The translations under genes were made by a program, and so were the position numbers. The notes under the pieces were generated by a model. It was not told the origin of the DNA. It saw nothing but the letters and a program-made list of their open reading frames with translations, and did no database searches. DNA of 13,816 bases from Planctomycetota bacterium (lineage in GTDB: Bacteria; Planctomycetota; Brocadiia; JAJRTI01), in NCBI GenBank assembly GCA_024278415.1, contig JAJRTI010000020.1, forward strand, positions 1-13,816, in the 5' to 3' direction. Shown in pieces: positions 1 through 7,381 of this stretch (within the stretch, counting starts at the first letter, position 1; every line of letters starts with the position of its first letter).

Positions 1-167
1 AGCACGCGCCGGCGCTTGTGCGCCGGAGGGGGCGATGGGGTTTCGTCGGCATCGGGCATGCGGTTGTGTGGCGGCAGTCGCCGGGGCCACCCGCCGTACG
101 GCGGACTTCGGCGCGGCGTAGTGGAGGCTGAGGCATCGGCATTATAGCATCTCTCCACAATGGTATA
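1..167. other. Upstream intergenic edge, no gene seen
   Basis: This stretch precedes the first gene and reaches the window edge. It holds a GC-rich hairpin at 9-26 (7-bp stem CCGGCGC/GCGCCGG, loop TTGT), a 14-bp perfect palindrome at 91-104, and the left arm of an inverted repeat at 138-172. The hairpin at 9-26 is not followed by a T-run, so it is not a standard intrinsic terminator. A reading frame is open on the - strand from about 136 to the edge, but its translation is rich in Arg, Pro and Thr with no recognisable pattern, so I do not call a gene. Confidence 0.5.
91..104. repeat. 14-bp palindrome CCGCCGTACGGCGG, copy 1
   Basis: A perfect 14-bp palindrome lies upstream of the glycosyltransferase gene. 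The same palindrome occurs at 5835-5848, with two further flanking bases (AC here) matching in the opposite orientation, so 16 bp are shared. Both copies are intergenic. It may be a protein-binding site or part of a dispersed repeat. Chance is possible given the GC bias. Confidence 0.45.
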
Positions 168-172
168 ATGCC
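138..172. promoter_or_regulatory. Inverted repeat with TATAAT on both strands over a start codon
   Basis: GGCATTATA at 138-146 and TATAATGCC at 164-172 form a perfect 9-bp inverted repeat with a 17-nt spacer. The right arm contains a consensus -10 hexamer on the + strand (164-169). The left arm contains the same hexamer on the - strand (141-146). The proposed ATG of the next gene (168-170) lies inside the right arm. No good -35 hexamer is visible. Options are a promoter with near-leaderless translation from the GTG at 177, an operator, or an RNA hairpin over the start codon. The repeat is certain; its role is not. Confidence 0.35.
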
Positions 173-1358
173 TGCCGTGTCGTCCTCTCCCACAGCACGC
201 GTCGCGGCTCTCCTGCTCGCCCTGTATGGGGCGGGCGTTTTCGTAGCCCTGTCGCTTCACCCCGATGGATTCCAGTGGGACTTGCGGTCCTATTGCGCCG
301 CGGGTCGGGCCCTCGCTGCGGGCGAAGATCCGTACGGCGTCGACTGGGGGCGAGCGAGTTCGCCCACCCGGGCGTTCGTCTACATGCCGGCCACGCTTCC
401 GCTCTGGCGCCCGTTTGGCGAGTTGGGGGAGACGGCCGCCTACTACGCGTTTCTCTACTCGAAGCTCATTGCCCTCGCGTTGCTGATCTGGCTTTGGCGC
501 ACACGCTTCGTGCGTGGCGACGCGGACGTGCTCTTCTACGTGCTCTGCGCGCTGGGGTTCAGCGGAACCGTGTACAGCGACGTCGCGGCCGGGAACATCT
601 CGATCTTCGAGCAGCTTGTCCTGTGGCTGGGGTTGGCTGCGCTGCTGCGCGGACGCCTGCTCGCGTTCAGTGCGCTGATCGTGGTGGTGGCGTCGTTCAA
701 GGTGACGCTCCTGCTCCTCCTCGCGCTCGTGTGGCTGGCGCGGGCCCCCCTGCGCGTGCGGTGCGCCCACTTCGCGGGCGCGTTGGCCGCATTCGCCCTG
801 GTCCACGGCATCGCGTATGCGGCCGCGCCCGAATACACGCGGAGCTTCCTCCACCGCGTCTCGTTTCTGAACGAGGTGGGACCGACCAATCCCTCCACGT
901 GGGCCGCGATACAAGACATCTTCTCGCCGGCCCCGATGGCCGTGCAGTGGGCCATCTATGCGTTCACGTGCCTGCTGGTCTTGGTTCCCTCGTGTCTGGC
1001 CGTGCGCAAGCTGCGCGGCGCGGGCGATCTCGTGGCCGCGGTCTACGTCGCGTGCTTCGCGTACGCTTTGGTCGTGCCGCGGCTCAAGAGCTACTCGTAC
1101 GTGCTCCTCATCGTGCCGGCGTTCTGGGTGATCAAGCGCTTTGCGGGCGCGTCCGCGTATCCCTTGCTCGCACTGGCCATCGCGTTCACCCCCAACGCGC
1201 CGGACATGCCAGGTTTTGGGGCTTTCATGCGGGATGTCGTCTACCCCTACTACTCGCTCTTGCTTGCGTACGCGCTGTGGGCCATGGCTCTGACGTGGGT
1301 CTGGCGCCAGCCTTCCCCGAGCGGCGGGGGAGACCGATGCACCGCGCCGGCAACTTGA
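168..1358 (+). CDS. GT87-like (DUF2029) polytopic membrane glycosyltransferase
   Basis: This 396-aa protein is mostly hydrophobic, with about nine to eleven predicted membrane segments, the first at residues 11-30. After it comes an extracytoplasmic loop of the type found in GT87/DUF2029 enzymes: WD at 37-38, Y42, AAGEDPY ending at Y56, then FVYMP at 70-74. Family members of known function use polyprenyl-phosphate-linked sugars, usually mannose, to extend glycans outside the membrane; donor and acceptor here are unknown. Asp38 is the likely catalytic acid or base by analogy. Length suits the family (about 380-450 aa). No Shine-Dalgarno site precedes ATG 168; GTG 177 is the only other nearby in-frame start. 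It ends 71 bp before mfd and may be co-transcribed with it. Assignment to the C-type glycosyltransferase superfold is fairly secure; the exact family is less so. Confidence 0.72.
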   Translation: MPAVSSSPTARVAALLLALYGAGVFVALSLHPDGFQWDLRSYCAAGRALAAGEDPYGVDWGRASSPTRAFVYMPATLPLWRPFGELGETAAYYAFLYSKLIALALLIWLWRTRFVRGDADVLFYVLCALGFSGTVYSDVAAGNISIFEQLVLWLGLAALLRGRLLAFSALIVVVASFKVTLLLLLALVWLARAPLRVRCAHFAGALAAFALVHGIAYAAAPEYTRSFLHRVSFLNEVGPTNPSTWAAIQDIFSPAPMAVQWAIYAFTCLLVLVPSCLAVRKLRGAGDLVAAVYVACFAYALVVPRLKSYSYVLLIVPAFWVIKRFAGASAYPLLALAIAFTPNAPDMPGFGAFMRDVVYPYYSLLLAYALWAMALTWVWRQPSPSGGGDRCTAPAT

Positions 1359-1429
1359 TTCTGCGCAAGCATCCGGATATGCATGGCGGTCTGGGGCACA
1401 CGAAGCGGCAAGACGGAGTGCGAGGCTAC

Positions 1430-4400
1430 ATGCGGGACATCTTGGACATCTTCCGGCGCTCGGAGACGTATCAACGCCTCCGGGCGTCGCTCGCGGCGCA
1501 GTCCTTCGCCCAAGTCGAAGGGCTCTGGGGATCCTCCGCGGCTTTGGCGCTCGCCGCGCTCGCCCACGATCTGGGCCGGTGGACGCTCGTGGTTACGCCG
1601 AGCATCGACGACGCGGAGAACTTTGTCGACGACCTGGAGCTTTTCGCCCCGGGGCTCCCGTGGCTCTTTCCGCCGTGGGAGACGCTGCCCAGCGACGACA
1701 CGCCGCCGAACGTGGAGGTCGTGTCGCAACGGCTCACGCTGCTGCGCCGGCTACTGTTCGAGCGCGACGCGGCCGCGCGGGCGCCGCGGGTGGTCGTCGC
1801 CGCGGTGCAATCGCTCCTCCAGCCCGTGGTCGCGCCGGAGGCCATGCGCGAGAGCGCGCTTCCGATCCAGCGCGGCGATGCGCCGGGCATGGATACGCTT
1901 GCGGGTTGGCTCACGGAGCACGGCTTCGACCACGCGCCGCGGGTGGAGATGCCCGGCGAGTTTAGCCGACGCGGGGGCATCCTCGACGTGTATCCCTTCT
2001 CCGCGCACGCACCGTACCGCATCGAGTTCTTCGGCGACGAGATCGACTCCATCCGCGTGTTCGACGCGGAGACGCAGGTCTCGGAAGACAAGGTCGAGCA
2101 CTTCCACCTCATCGCCCTGCCCCATCGGGCCGGCGCGGCCGGCGATGCACGCGGCGACGCGGCCGCGCACTCGCTCGTGAGCTACCTGCCGGACGACGCG
2201 CTGCTCGCGCTCAAGGAGCCCCACTCCCTGCGCGACCGCGCGGATCGCCTCGCGTATGGCCTCGAAGGCCAGGCCGCGTACATCCCCTTCGACGCACTGA
2301 TCGCGGAGGGGAAACGGCTCACGCGGCTGGAGCTGTCGAACTTGCCCTTCGACGAGGAGCTGAACACGCACCACTTCCACGTGGGCACCGCGGGCGACTA
2401 CGGCGCCGACCCGCAGTCGGCCATGGCCGAGTTGCGCCGCGTCGCACACGACAACGCGCTCACCTTCGTGCTGTGCAACAACGCCGCGGAGCAGCAGCGT
2501 TTTGGGGAACTGTGGGCGGCGGTGGACTCGGCCGGCCTCAACCCGGTGGCTGTGCGGGTGGGGCCCATCACCCAGGGCTTCCAAGAGCGCGACCTCGGCC
2601 TCGCGCTCGTGGGCTACCACGAGATGTTCCATCGCTATCGGCAGCGCCGGCAACAGCGCCAGCCGGTGGAAGTGCGCGCGATGGACACTTTTCTGGAACT
2701 GGAGGTGGGCGACTGCGTGGTGCACGCGGTCCACGGCATCGCCAGGTTCATGGGCATCGAAGTGCTCGATCAAGACGGGCAGCGCCGCGAGTTCATGGCG
2801 CTCCAATTCGCGAACCAGGCCAAGCTCTACGTGCCGGCGAGTAAGATCGAACTCGTGCAGAAGTACGTGGGCTCGACGGACCGCGCGCCCGCGCTGAGCG
2901 TGCTGGGCGGCAAACTGTGGTCGAAGCGCAAGGCGCGCACGCAGGAGGCCGTGGAGGACTTGGCCGCGGAACTGCTGGAGATCCAAAAGGCGCGGCGCCT
3001 CGAAGCGGGCATCCCCTACCCCCCCGACGACGAGTGGCAGCGCGAGTTCGAGGCCGCGTTCATCTACCAGGAGACCGACGACCAACTCCAGGTCATCGAG
3101 GAGACCAAGGAGGACATGTGCGCGCCGCGGCCCATGGACCGGCTCGTGTGCGGCGACGTGGGCTACGGCAAGACCGAGGTGGCCATGCGCGCCGCGTTCA
3201 AGGCCGTCATGGCCGGCAAGCAAGTCGCGGTGCTCGTGCCCACGACCGTGCTCGCGCAGCAGCACTATGCCACCTTCACGGAGCGCATGGCCGACTACCC
3301 GGTCGAGATCCACATGCTCAGCCGGTTCCGCACCAAGAGCCAACAGCGCCGCACGCTCGAAGAGCTTGCCGAGGGCCAGGTGGACATCGTGATCGGCACG
3401 CACCGGCTCGTGCAGAAAGACGTGATGTTCAAGGATCTGGGCCTGGTGATCGTGGACGAAGAGCAGCGGTTCGGCGTGCAGCAGAAGGAGCAACTCAAGC
3501 TCCTGCGGCGCACGGTCGACGTGCTCACGCTCACGGCCACGCCCATCCCGCGCACGCTGCACATGGCGCTCATGGGCATCCGCGACATCTCCACGCTCGC
3601 CACGCCGCCGCAAGACCGGCTCTCGATCCAGACGCGGCTGTGGCGCTTCGACCGGGACAAGATCCGCGAGGCGATCCTCCACGAGCTGAACCGCGACGGC
3701 CAGGTGTTCTTCGTGCACAACCGGGTGTACAACATCCGCCGCGTCGCGGAGGAGGTGCGCCAGATCGTGCCCGAAGCGCGCGTCGAGGTGGGCCATGGGC
3801 AGATGCCCGAGCGCCGCCTCGAACAGGTCATGCTCGATTTCATCGAGCGCAAGATCGACGTGCTCGTGTGCACGACCATCATCGAGTCCGGCGTGGACAT
3901 CCCCAACGTGAACACGATCATGATTAACCGTGCGGACCACTTCGGCCTCGCGCAGTTGCACCAGCTTCGGGGCCGCGTGGGCCGGTACAAGCACCGGGCG
4001 TACGCCTACCTCCTGCTGCCGCCGGGCCGGCCCGTCTCGCCCGACGCGGAGAAGCGGCTCAAGGCCATCGAGGAGTTCAGCGACCTGGGCTCGGGGTTCC
4101 GAATCGCGATGCGCGACATGGAGATCCGCGGCGCGGGCAACATCCTCGGCGCGGAGCAGCACGGCCACATCGCGTCCGTGGGCTACGACATGTACTGCCG
4201 CCTGCTCGACACCGCGGTCAAGAAGGCCCAGGGCCAGGAGGCGCCAGAGCCGCACGACGTGGTGCTGAACTTGCGGTTGGAGGCGTACCTGCCGGACGAC
4301 TATGTGCCGGGCACGAAGCAGAAGATCGAGTTGTATCGCCGCATCAACCGGTGCCGCAGCCCGGACGCGATGCGAGCCATGGAGGCGGAGCTGCGCGACC

Positions 4401-4678
4401 GCTTCGGCCCGCCTCCCGATCCGTGCAAAGGGCTGTTGCTGGAGAACACGATCCGCATGCTCGCGGAGATTGCAGCGCTGGCCTCTATCACGTACACGCC
4501 GCATCACTACGTGCTCACGACCGAGGACGCGTCGGCCGCGCAGAGCGCGCTCTACCGCGTGCGCAAGCAGATTCGGCGCATCGATGAGCGCACGCTCCAT
4601 CTCCTGCACCGAAGGCCCGGTCTGAGCCCAGTGGCGGCCGCGCACGGCCTCAAAGCCGCCTTGCAAAGCCCGAAGTGA
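1430..4678 (+). CDS. mfd: Transcription-repair coupling factor Mfd
   Basis: This is a 1082-aa Mfd, close to the usual 1100-1180. The protein is an ATP-driven DNA translocase that releases RNA polymerase stalled at lesions and recruits UvrA. Residues 1 to about 400 match the UvrB-like domains 1a/2/1b and D3. Residues about 421-480 are the CarD-like RNA-polymerase interaction domain (opening FLELEVGDCVVHAVHGIARF). The RecG-like motor follows: Walker A GDVGYGKTE at 575-583, DEEQ at 676-679, the TATPIPRTLHM motif after it, and motif VI QLRGRVGR at 845-852. The C-terminal TRCF domain (about 943-1040) carries PDDYVPGTKQKIELYRRI. I chose ATG 1430 because similarity to the family starts at ILDIF; GAGG lies 4 nt and GGAG 11 nt upstream. 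In-frame ATGs at 1337 and 1379 would add 31 or 17 residues. No motif is missing. Confidence 0.96.
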   Translation: MRDILDIFRRSETYQRLRASLAAQSFAQVEGLWGSSAALALAALAHDLGRWTLVVTPSIDDAENFVDDLELFAPGLPWLFPPWETLPSDDTPPNVEVVSQRLTLLRRLLFERDAAARAPRVVVAAVQSLLQPVVAPEAMRESALPIQRGDAPGMDTLAGWLTEHGFDHAPRVEMPGEFSRRGGILDVYPFSAHAPYRIEFFGDEIDSIRVFDAETQVSEDKVEHFHLIALPHRAGAAGDARGDAAAHSLVSYLPDDALLALKEPHSLRDRADRLAYGLEGQAAYIPFDALIAEGKRLTRLELSNLPFDEELNTHHFHVGTAGDYGADPQSAMAELRRVAHDNALTFVLCNNAAEQQRFGELWAAVDSAGLNPVAVRVGPITQGFQERDLGLALVGYHEMFHRYRQRRQQRQPVEVRAMDTFLELEVGDCVVHAVHGIARFMGIEVLDQDGQRREFMALQFANQAKLYVPASKIELVQKYVGSTDRAPALSVLGGKLWSKRKARTQEAVEDLAAELLEIQKARRLEAGIPYPPDDEWQREFEAAFIYQETDDQLQVIEETKEDMCAPRPMDRLVCGDVGYGKTEVAMRAAFKAVMAGKQVAVLVPTTVLAQQHYATFTERMADYPVEIHMLSRFRTKSQQRRTLEELAEGQVDIVIGTHRLVQKDVMFKDLGLVIVDEEQRFGVQQKEQLKLLRRTVDVLTLTATPIPRTLHMALMGIRDISTLATPPQDRLSIQTRLWRFDRDKIREAILHELNRDGQVFFVHNRVYNIRRVAEEVRQIVPEARVEVGHGQMPERRLEQVMLDFIERKIDVLVCTTIIESGVDIPNVNTIMINRADHFGLAQLHQLRGRVGRYKHRAYAYLLLPPGRPVSPDAEKRLKAIEEFSDLGSGFRIAMRDMEIRGAGNILGAEQHGHIASVGYDMYCRLLDTAVKKAQGQEAPEPHDVVLNLRLEAYLPDDYVPGTKQKIELYRRINRCRSPDAMRAMEAELRDRFGPPPDPCKGLLLENTIRMLAEIAALASITYTPHHYVLTTEDASAAQSALYRVRKQIRRIDERTLHLLHRRPGLSPVAAAHGLKAALQSPK

Positions 4679-4746
4679 GATGCTACTTTCAGGGGGTCTC
4701 GCACAACGGGCGAGACGAGACACAGAGACGCAAAGGACATGGACGA

Positions 4747-5748
4747 ATGGCGCACAGACTGTCAATCGGATGGGTGGCGCTGGCCGCGATCGGGGCTCTG
4801 ATGCCGAGTGGCTACGGTGCGGCCACCAACGCGATCGCCGCCATCGTGAACGACGAGATCATCACGGTGGGGCAAGTCGAGCAGCGGGCCCGTGAGAGCC
4901 TGGCCGCGGTGCGCAAGCAGTTCCGGGGCCAAGGGCGCAAGCGCATGGAGGACGACGTGATGCGCTACTGGCTTGACTACCTCGTGCAAAAAGCGTTGCT
5001 GCGGCAGGCCGCGAAGAAGGCGTTCGAGAGCAGTCCGGACAGCAAGCGGCTGCTGGAGAAGGAGGTGCAGAAGGAAGTCAAGCGCCTCGCGCAGCAGGCC
5101 GGCTCGTTGGACCGCGCCAAGCAAGACGCAGAGAGCCGCGGGCTGCCCTGGGAGGAGAAGACCAACCTCATCCGCGAGGACTTCATGGTGCAGGTCTTCG
5201 TTCGCAACATGGTCGACCAGAAGATCTCAGTCTCGCCGGAGGAGATGCGCCGCTACTACAACAGGCACCTCCAGCAGTTCTCGAACCGCAAGCGTGTGAA
5301 GATCCGGCGCATCCTCATCAAGTACGACCACTTCAAGACACTCGACGACGCATGGGCCCGCGCGCGTGAGATCGAGAAACGCCTCAAGGACGGGGAGGAC
5401 TTCGCGCTGCTCGCCCGCACGTACTCGAATGGGCCGCGCGCCATGACCGATTAACCGGCCGACGCCGGCCTGTTCGGCTTCGACGAAGTGCATGGGCTCA
5501 AGCCAGAGCTGCGCAAGATTGCCATGGCCATGCAGCCAGGCGAGGTGAGCAAGATCATCGCGGCCGACCAAGGGCTTGAGATCATCAAGGTGGAAGCTGT
5601 GCAGCCCGCGCGGCGCGTGAAGTTCGAGCAGGCGCAGAACGAGATCCGGGAGATTCTCAAGAACGAGCGCCAACGCCGCAAGCAGGAGGAGCTGCTCGAC
5701 AGACTCGAGCGCGAAGCGTACGTGGAGCGGTTGAGGTTCGGGAAGTAG
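4747..5748 (+). pseudogene. SurA/PpiC-type peptidyl-prolyl isomerase, interrupted by in-frame TAA
   Basis: The frame encodes a periplasmic-type chaperone and prolyl isomerase. Residues 1 to about 26 form a signal peptide (basic start, then WVALAAIGAL). A SurA_N-like helical region follows, opening NAIAAIVNDEIIT, and a parvulin (rotamase) domain begins near residue 170. Codon 236 (5452-5454) is TAA, after SNGPRAMTD. The same frame then continues for 98 codons with the rest of the domain, including AGLFGF, MQPGEVSKII and GLEIIKVE, and a charged C-terminal helix, ending at TAG. The full product would be about 333 aa, normal for the family; the truncated one has 235 aa and half a rotamase domain. 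One base change from CAA, GAA or AAA explains the stop, so it is a recent nonsense mutation or a sequencing error. Start ATG 4747 has AAAGGA about 9 nt upstream; mfd ends 68 bp before it. Confidence 0.85.
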
Positions 5749-5834
5749 CGCGGCCGCGCGGCGCCAGGGACGCGATGCGTCTGCCTGCCGCACCATGCGC
5801 CGCGCAGGCCGGGAGGCCCGTGAAGCAGGATCGT

Positions 5835-5848
5835 CCGCCGTACGGCGG
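5835..5848. repeat. 14-bp palindrome CCGCCGTACGGCGG, copy 2
   Basis: This is the second copy of the palindrome at 91-104, in the 117-bp gap between the convergent isomerase and SGNH hydrolase genes. As RNA it could fold with a GTAC loop on either strand. No T-run follows, so a role as a two-way terminator is only possible, not shown. The same gap has a 12-bp palindrome GCGCGGCCGCGC at 5748-5759, overlapping the last base of the isomerase stop codon. Confidence 0.4.
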
Positions 5849-5865
5849 CGCGCCAGACATCGCAC

Positions 5866-7071
5866 TCAGAACCGCCCCTTCAGCAGCTCGCACATCCGCG
5901 CCGCGATCACGCCGTTGCCCCGAGGCCCCGGGTGGCACCAGTCCACAAACGTGGATTCACTAAAGTCGCTGAGCACGTCGCCGATGAAGAAGACGCCCTC
6001 CTTCTCCCGGCCCGAGAAGGCATCCTTGGCGTACTTGTATACGAGTTGCTGCGACTTCAGGAGCACCGGCGATTGGCCGTCGATGATGGCCTGCTCGAAG
6101 GGAAACGGCTTGCGCTTGCCCGCGAAGAGGTTCGGCTGCCAGAAGAAGAACGCCTTGAACCCGTAGCCCTTGGCCAAGGCCTTCACTTGCCGGATGTGCG
6201 CCTCGTAATACGCGACCACCTGCTTGGCGCGCGCGTCGATGTGGGGCGCCACCTGCTTGTCCCACGCGGCCCAGCGATTCGGGCCGGCCCACCCCAGCCG
6301 CCGGCGCAACGACCGGGCAAGCCGCGGGTAGGCCGACTGCCGGTACGCGGCCTCGAACGGGCCCGCCTGCTTCGCCTGCTCCCACTTGGCCCACTCGAAG
6401 CGGACACCCTCCGGATCGCGCGGCACGCCCGGCGAATACGCGCCGGCCGAACCGTCGTTCACGCCGTCGTAGAAGATCACAATCTGCGGCACGCGGCCAT
6501 CGGCCAGGAGCTTGAGCAGCAGATTCAACTCCTGGGCCGCGACGTACCCGAAGTTGCCAAAGTTGTACACGTCGTACGCGGGCCCCAGCCGCTTCTGTAG
6601 GAGCGATGGGATCGTCTGGCCGTCGGGCGACCCGGCGCTGAACGTCGTGGATCCGCCAAGCATGAACACCTTGGCCGCGCCGGGCCGGGGCGACTTGATC
6701 GTGCGCCGCGTGCCGTCCGCGTTCACGTTCACGTACCGGCTCGCGTACGGCCGCGGGCGCCAATGGACGTACGTCTCGAACTGCTGTGTGTGCTCGACCT
6801 CATTCGTCGCGCGCCACAGCTCGGCCGCGTCGGGGAAGTTGGCATATACCGGCGAGAGCTGCGCATGGTCGTAGACCGTCTTCCGGCTGTCTTTGACTCG
6901 GGCCAACTCCGCGAGCACGTAGTGGCCTAGCACGATCACCACGGCGACAAAGCCGAGGGCCGCGAGCACGGCGCGCACGGTGCGGCCGAGCTTCTGGAGG
7001 CGGAGCGCGGCGCGGCGCCTCGACCGCGGAGTGCCCTGCGCGGGGGCTTGGGAGGTGTCCAGTTCTGCCAT
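5866..7071 (-). CDS. Membrane-anchored SGNH/GDSL-family hydrolase
   Basis: A 401-aa protein with a short basic cytoplasmic end, one membrane segment at about residues 33-57, and an SGNH domain outside the membrane. The SGNH blocks are visible: GGST at 139-142 with Ser141 as nucleophile (block I), FGNFGY with Gly172/Asn173 (block II), GVND with Asn205 (block III), and DWCH with Asp377 and His380 (block V). Family members are esterases, deacetylases or acyltransferases on sugars, lipids or peptidoglycan; exported ones of this layout often sit in polysaccharide loci. A substrate cannot be named. ATG 7071 is preferred; a TTG two codons upstream (7077) is the other option. The site before it is weak (GAGAT). 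It is last of three - strand genes, and a 64-bp hairpin repeat ends 40 bp upstream of its start. Confidence 0.85.
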   Translation of the reverse strand: MAELDTSQAPAQGTPRSRRRAALRLQKLGRTVRAVLAALGFVAVVIVLGHYVLAELARVKDSRKTVYDHAQLSPVYANFPDAAELWRATNEVEHTQQFETYVHWRPRPYASRYVNVNADGTRRTIKSPRPGAAKVFMLGGSTTFSAGSPDGQTIPSLLQKRLGPAYDVYNFGNFGYVAAQELNLLLKLLADGRVPQIVIFYDGVNDGSAGAYSPGVPRDPEGVRFEWAKWEQAKQAGPFEAAYRQSAYPRLARSLRRRLGWAGPNRWAAWDKQVAPHIDARAKQVVAYYEAHIRQVKALAKGYGFKAFFFWQPNLFAGKRKPFPFEQAIIDGQSPVLLKSQQLVYKYAKDAFSGREKEGVFFIGDVLSDFSESTFVDWCHPGPRGNGVIAARMCELLKGRF

Positions 7072-7110
7072 GGGCAAATCTCACAACGCGGCGCCGCCGT
7101 CAGGCCGTTC

Positions 7111-7174
7111 GTAGTAGGGCGATTCATCGCCCGTCTCTGCGTCTGTAGCGACGGGCGATGAATCGCCCTACTAC
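7111..7174. repeat. 64-bp long inverted repeat (REP-like hairpin), copy 1
   Basis: Two perfect 25-bp arms (7111-7135 and 7150-7174) enclose a 14-nt loop. Each arm is itself nearly palindromic around GGGCGAT and ATCGCCC, so the element can fold as one long hairpin or as two small ones. The outer ends read GTAGTAGGG and CCCTACTAC. A 64-bp homologue is at 11889-11952, also between - strand genes. No transposase gene and no direct target duplication are visible. It resembles REP or other small palindromic intergenic elements spread in trans. There is no T-run, so it is not an ordinary terminator, though it could slow RNA decay. Confidence 0.88.
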
Positions 7175-7211
7175 AAGCCTGGCCACCTCGCGTGGCGCAC
7201 ATCGAGAACAT

Positions 7212-7313
7212 GTTATCGTTCCGTCCGCGATAACCCAACAAGGCGGGCTGCGCCCGCAACCCGGGAGCGGAACGCCTTCGCGCTCCGACGGACGGTCCCG
7301 AGGCTTCGGGATC
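7212..7313. repeat. Cluster of four short hairpins
   Basis: Four successive inverted repeats occupy about 100 bp. They are GTTATCG/CGATAAC (7212-7218, 7228-7234); GCGGGC/GCCCGC with a 3-nt loop (7243-7257); GGAGCG/CGCTCC (7264-7269, 7281-7286), lengthened inside by GAA/TTC with one bulge; and TCCCGA/TCGGGA with loop GGCT (7296-7311), extendable by a G-T and a G-C pair to 7294-7313. Such density suggests a structured RNA or a small non-autonomous element. I recognise no known RNA family in it. Confidence 0.5.
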
Positions 7314-7381
7314 CGCCCCACGTGAGCAACATCTTGTTTTTCGTCGCGGTTACGAATGCTTCAGGCACTAAGCGCACGAGT

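Larger units (their letters stand above)
7072..7381. other. 310-bp intergenic region rich in inverted repeats
   Basis: The gap between the SGNH gene start and the end of the 1464-aa gene has no convincing gene. It holds the 64-bp repeat at 7111-7174, four short hairpins at 7212-7313, and a 7-bp inverted repeat CAGGCAC/GTGCCTG (7362-7368 and 7389-7395) that spans the stop of the upstream gene. On the - strand, TTGTTG (7236-7241) and GATAAC (7212-7217) are 18 bp apart and could be a weak promoter for the SGNH gene; it would put the long repeat in the 5' leader. A 63-codon - strand frame (7404-7213) crosses the hairpins and is probably not a gene. Confidence 0.5.

Noticed and set aside
275..1429. 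Upstream extension of the mfd frame
   Set aside because: The frame is open to 275, but this part overlaps the glycosyltransferase gene and encodes an Arg-rich, non-protein-like sequence.
4675..4746. GTG start for the isomerase overlapping the mfd stop
   Set aside because: It would put about 24 charged residues before the signal peptide. ATG 4747 has a better ribosome site and gives a normal signal sequence.
1751..4765. 1004-codon open frame antisense to mfd
   Set aside because: Its translation is rich in His, Arg, Val and Leu with no domain. It mirrors the strong GC bias at third codon positions of mfd, whose motifs are unmistakable.
5452..5454. Genetic code change with TAA read as an amino acid
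   Set aside because: It is the only in-frame TAA in the coding sequence of the window; a code change would be expected to give more.
5749..5865. Intrinsic terminator between convergent genes
   Set aside because: Palindromes are present but no T-run follows on either strand, so the rule for an intrinsic terminator is not met.
7330..7345. T-run CTTGTTTTTCG as a terminator tail
   Set aside because: The nearest + strand hairpin ends about 20 bp earlier, and no + strand gene precedes it.
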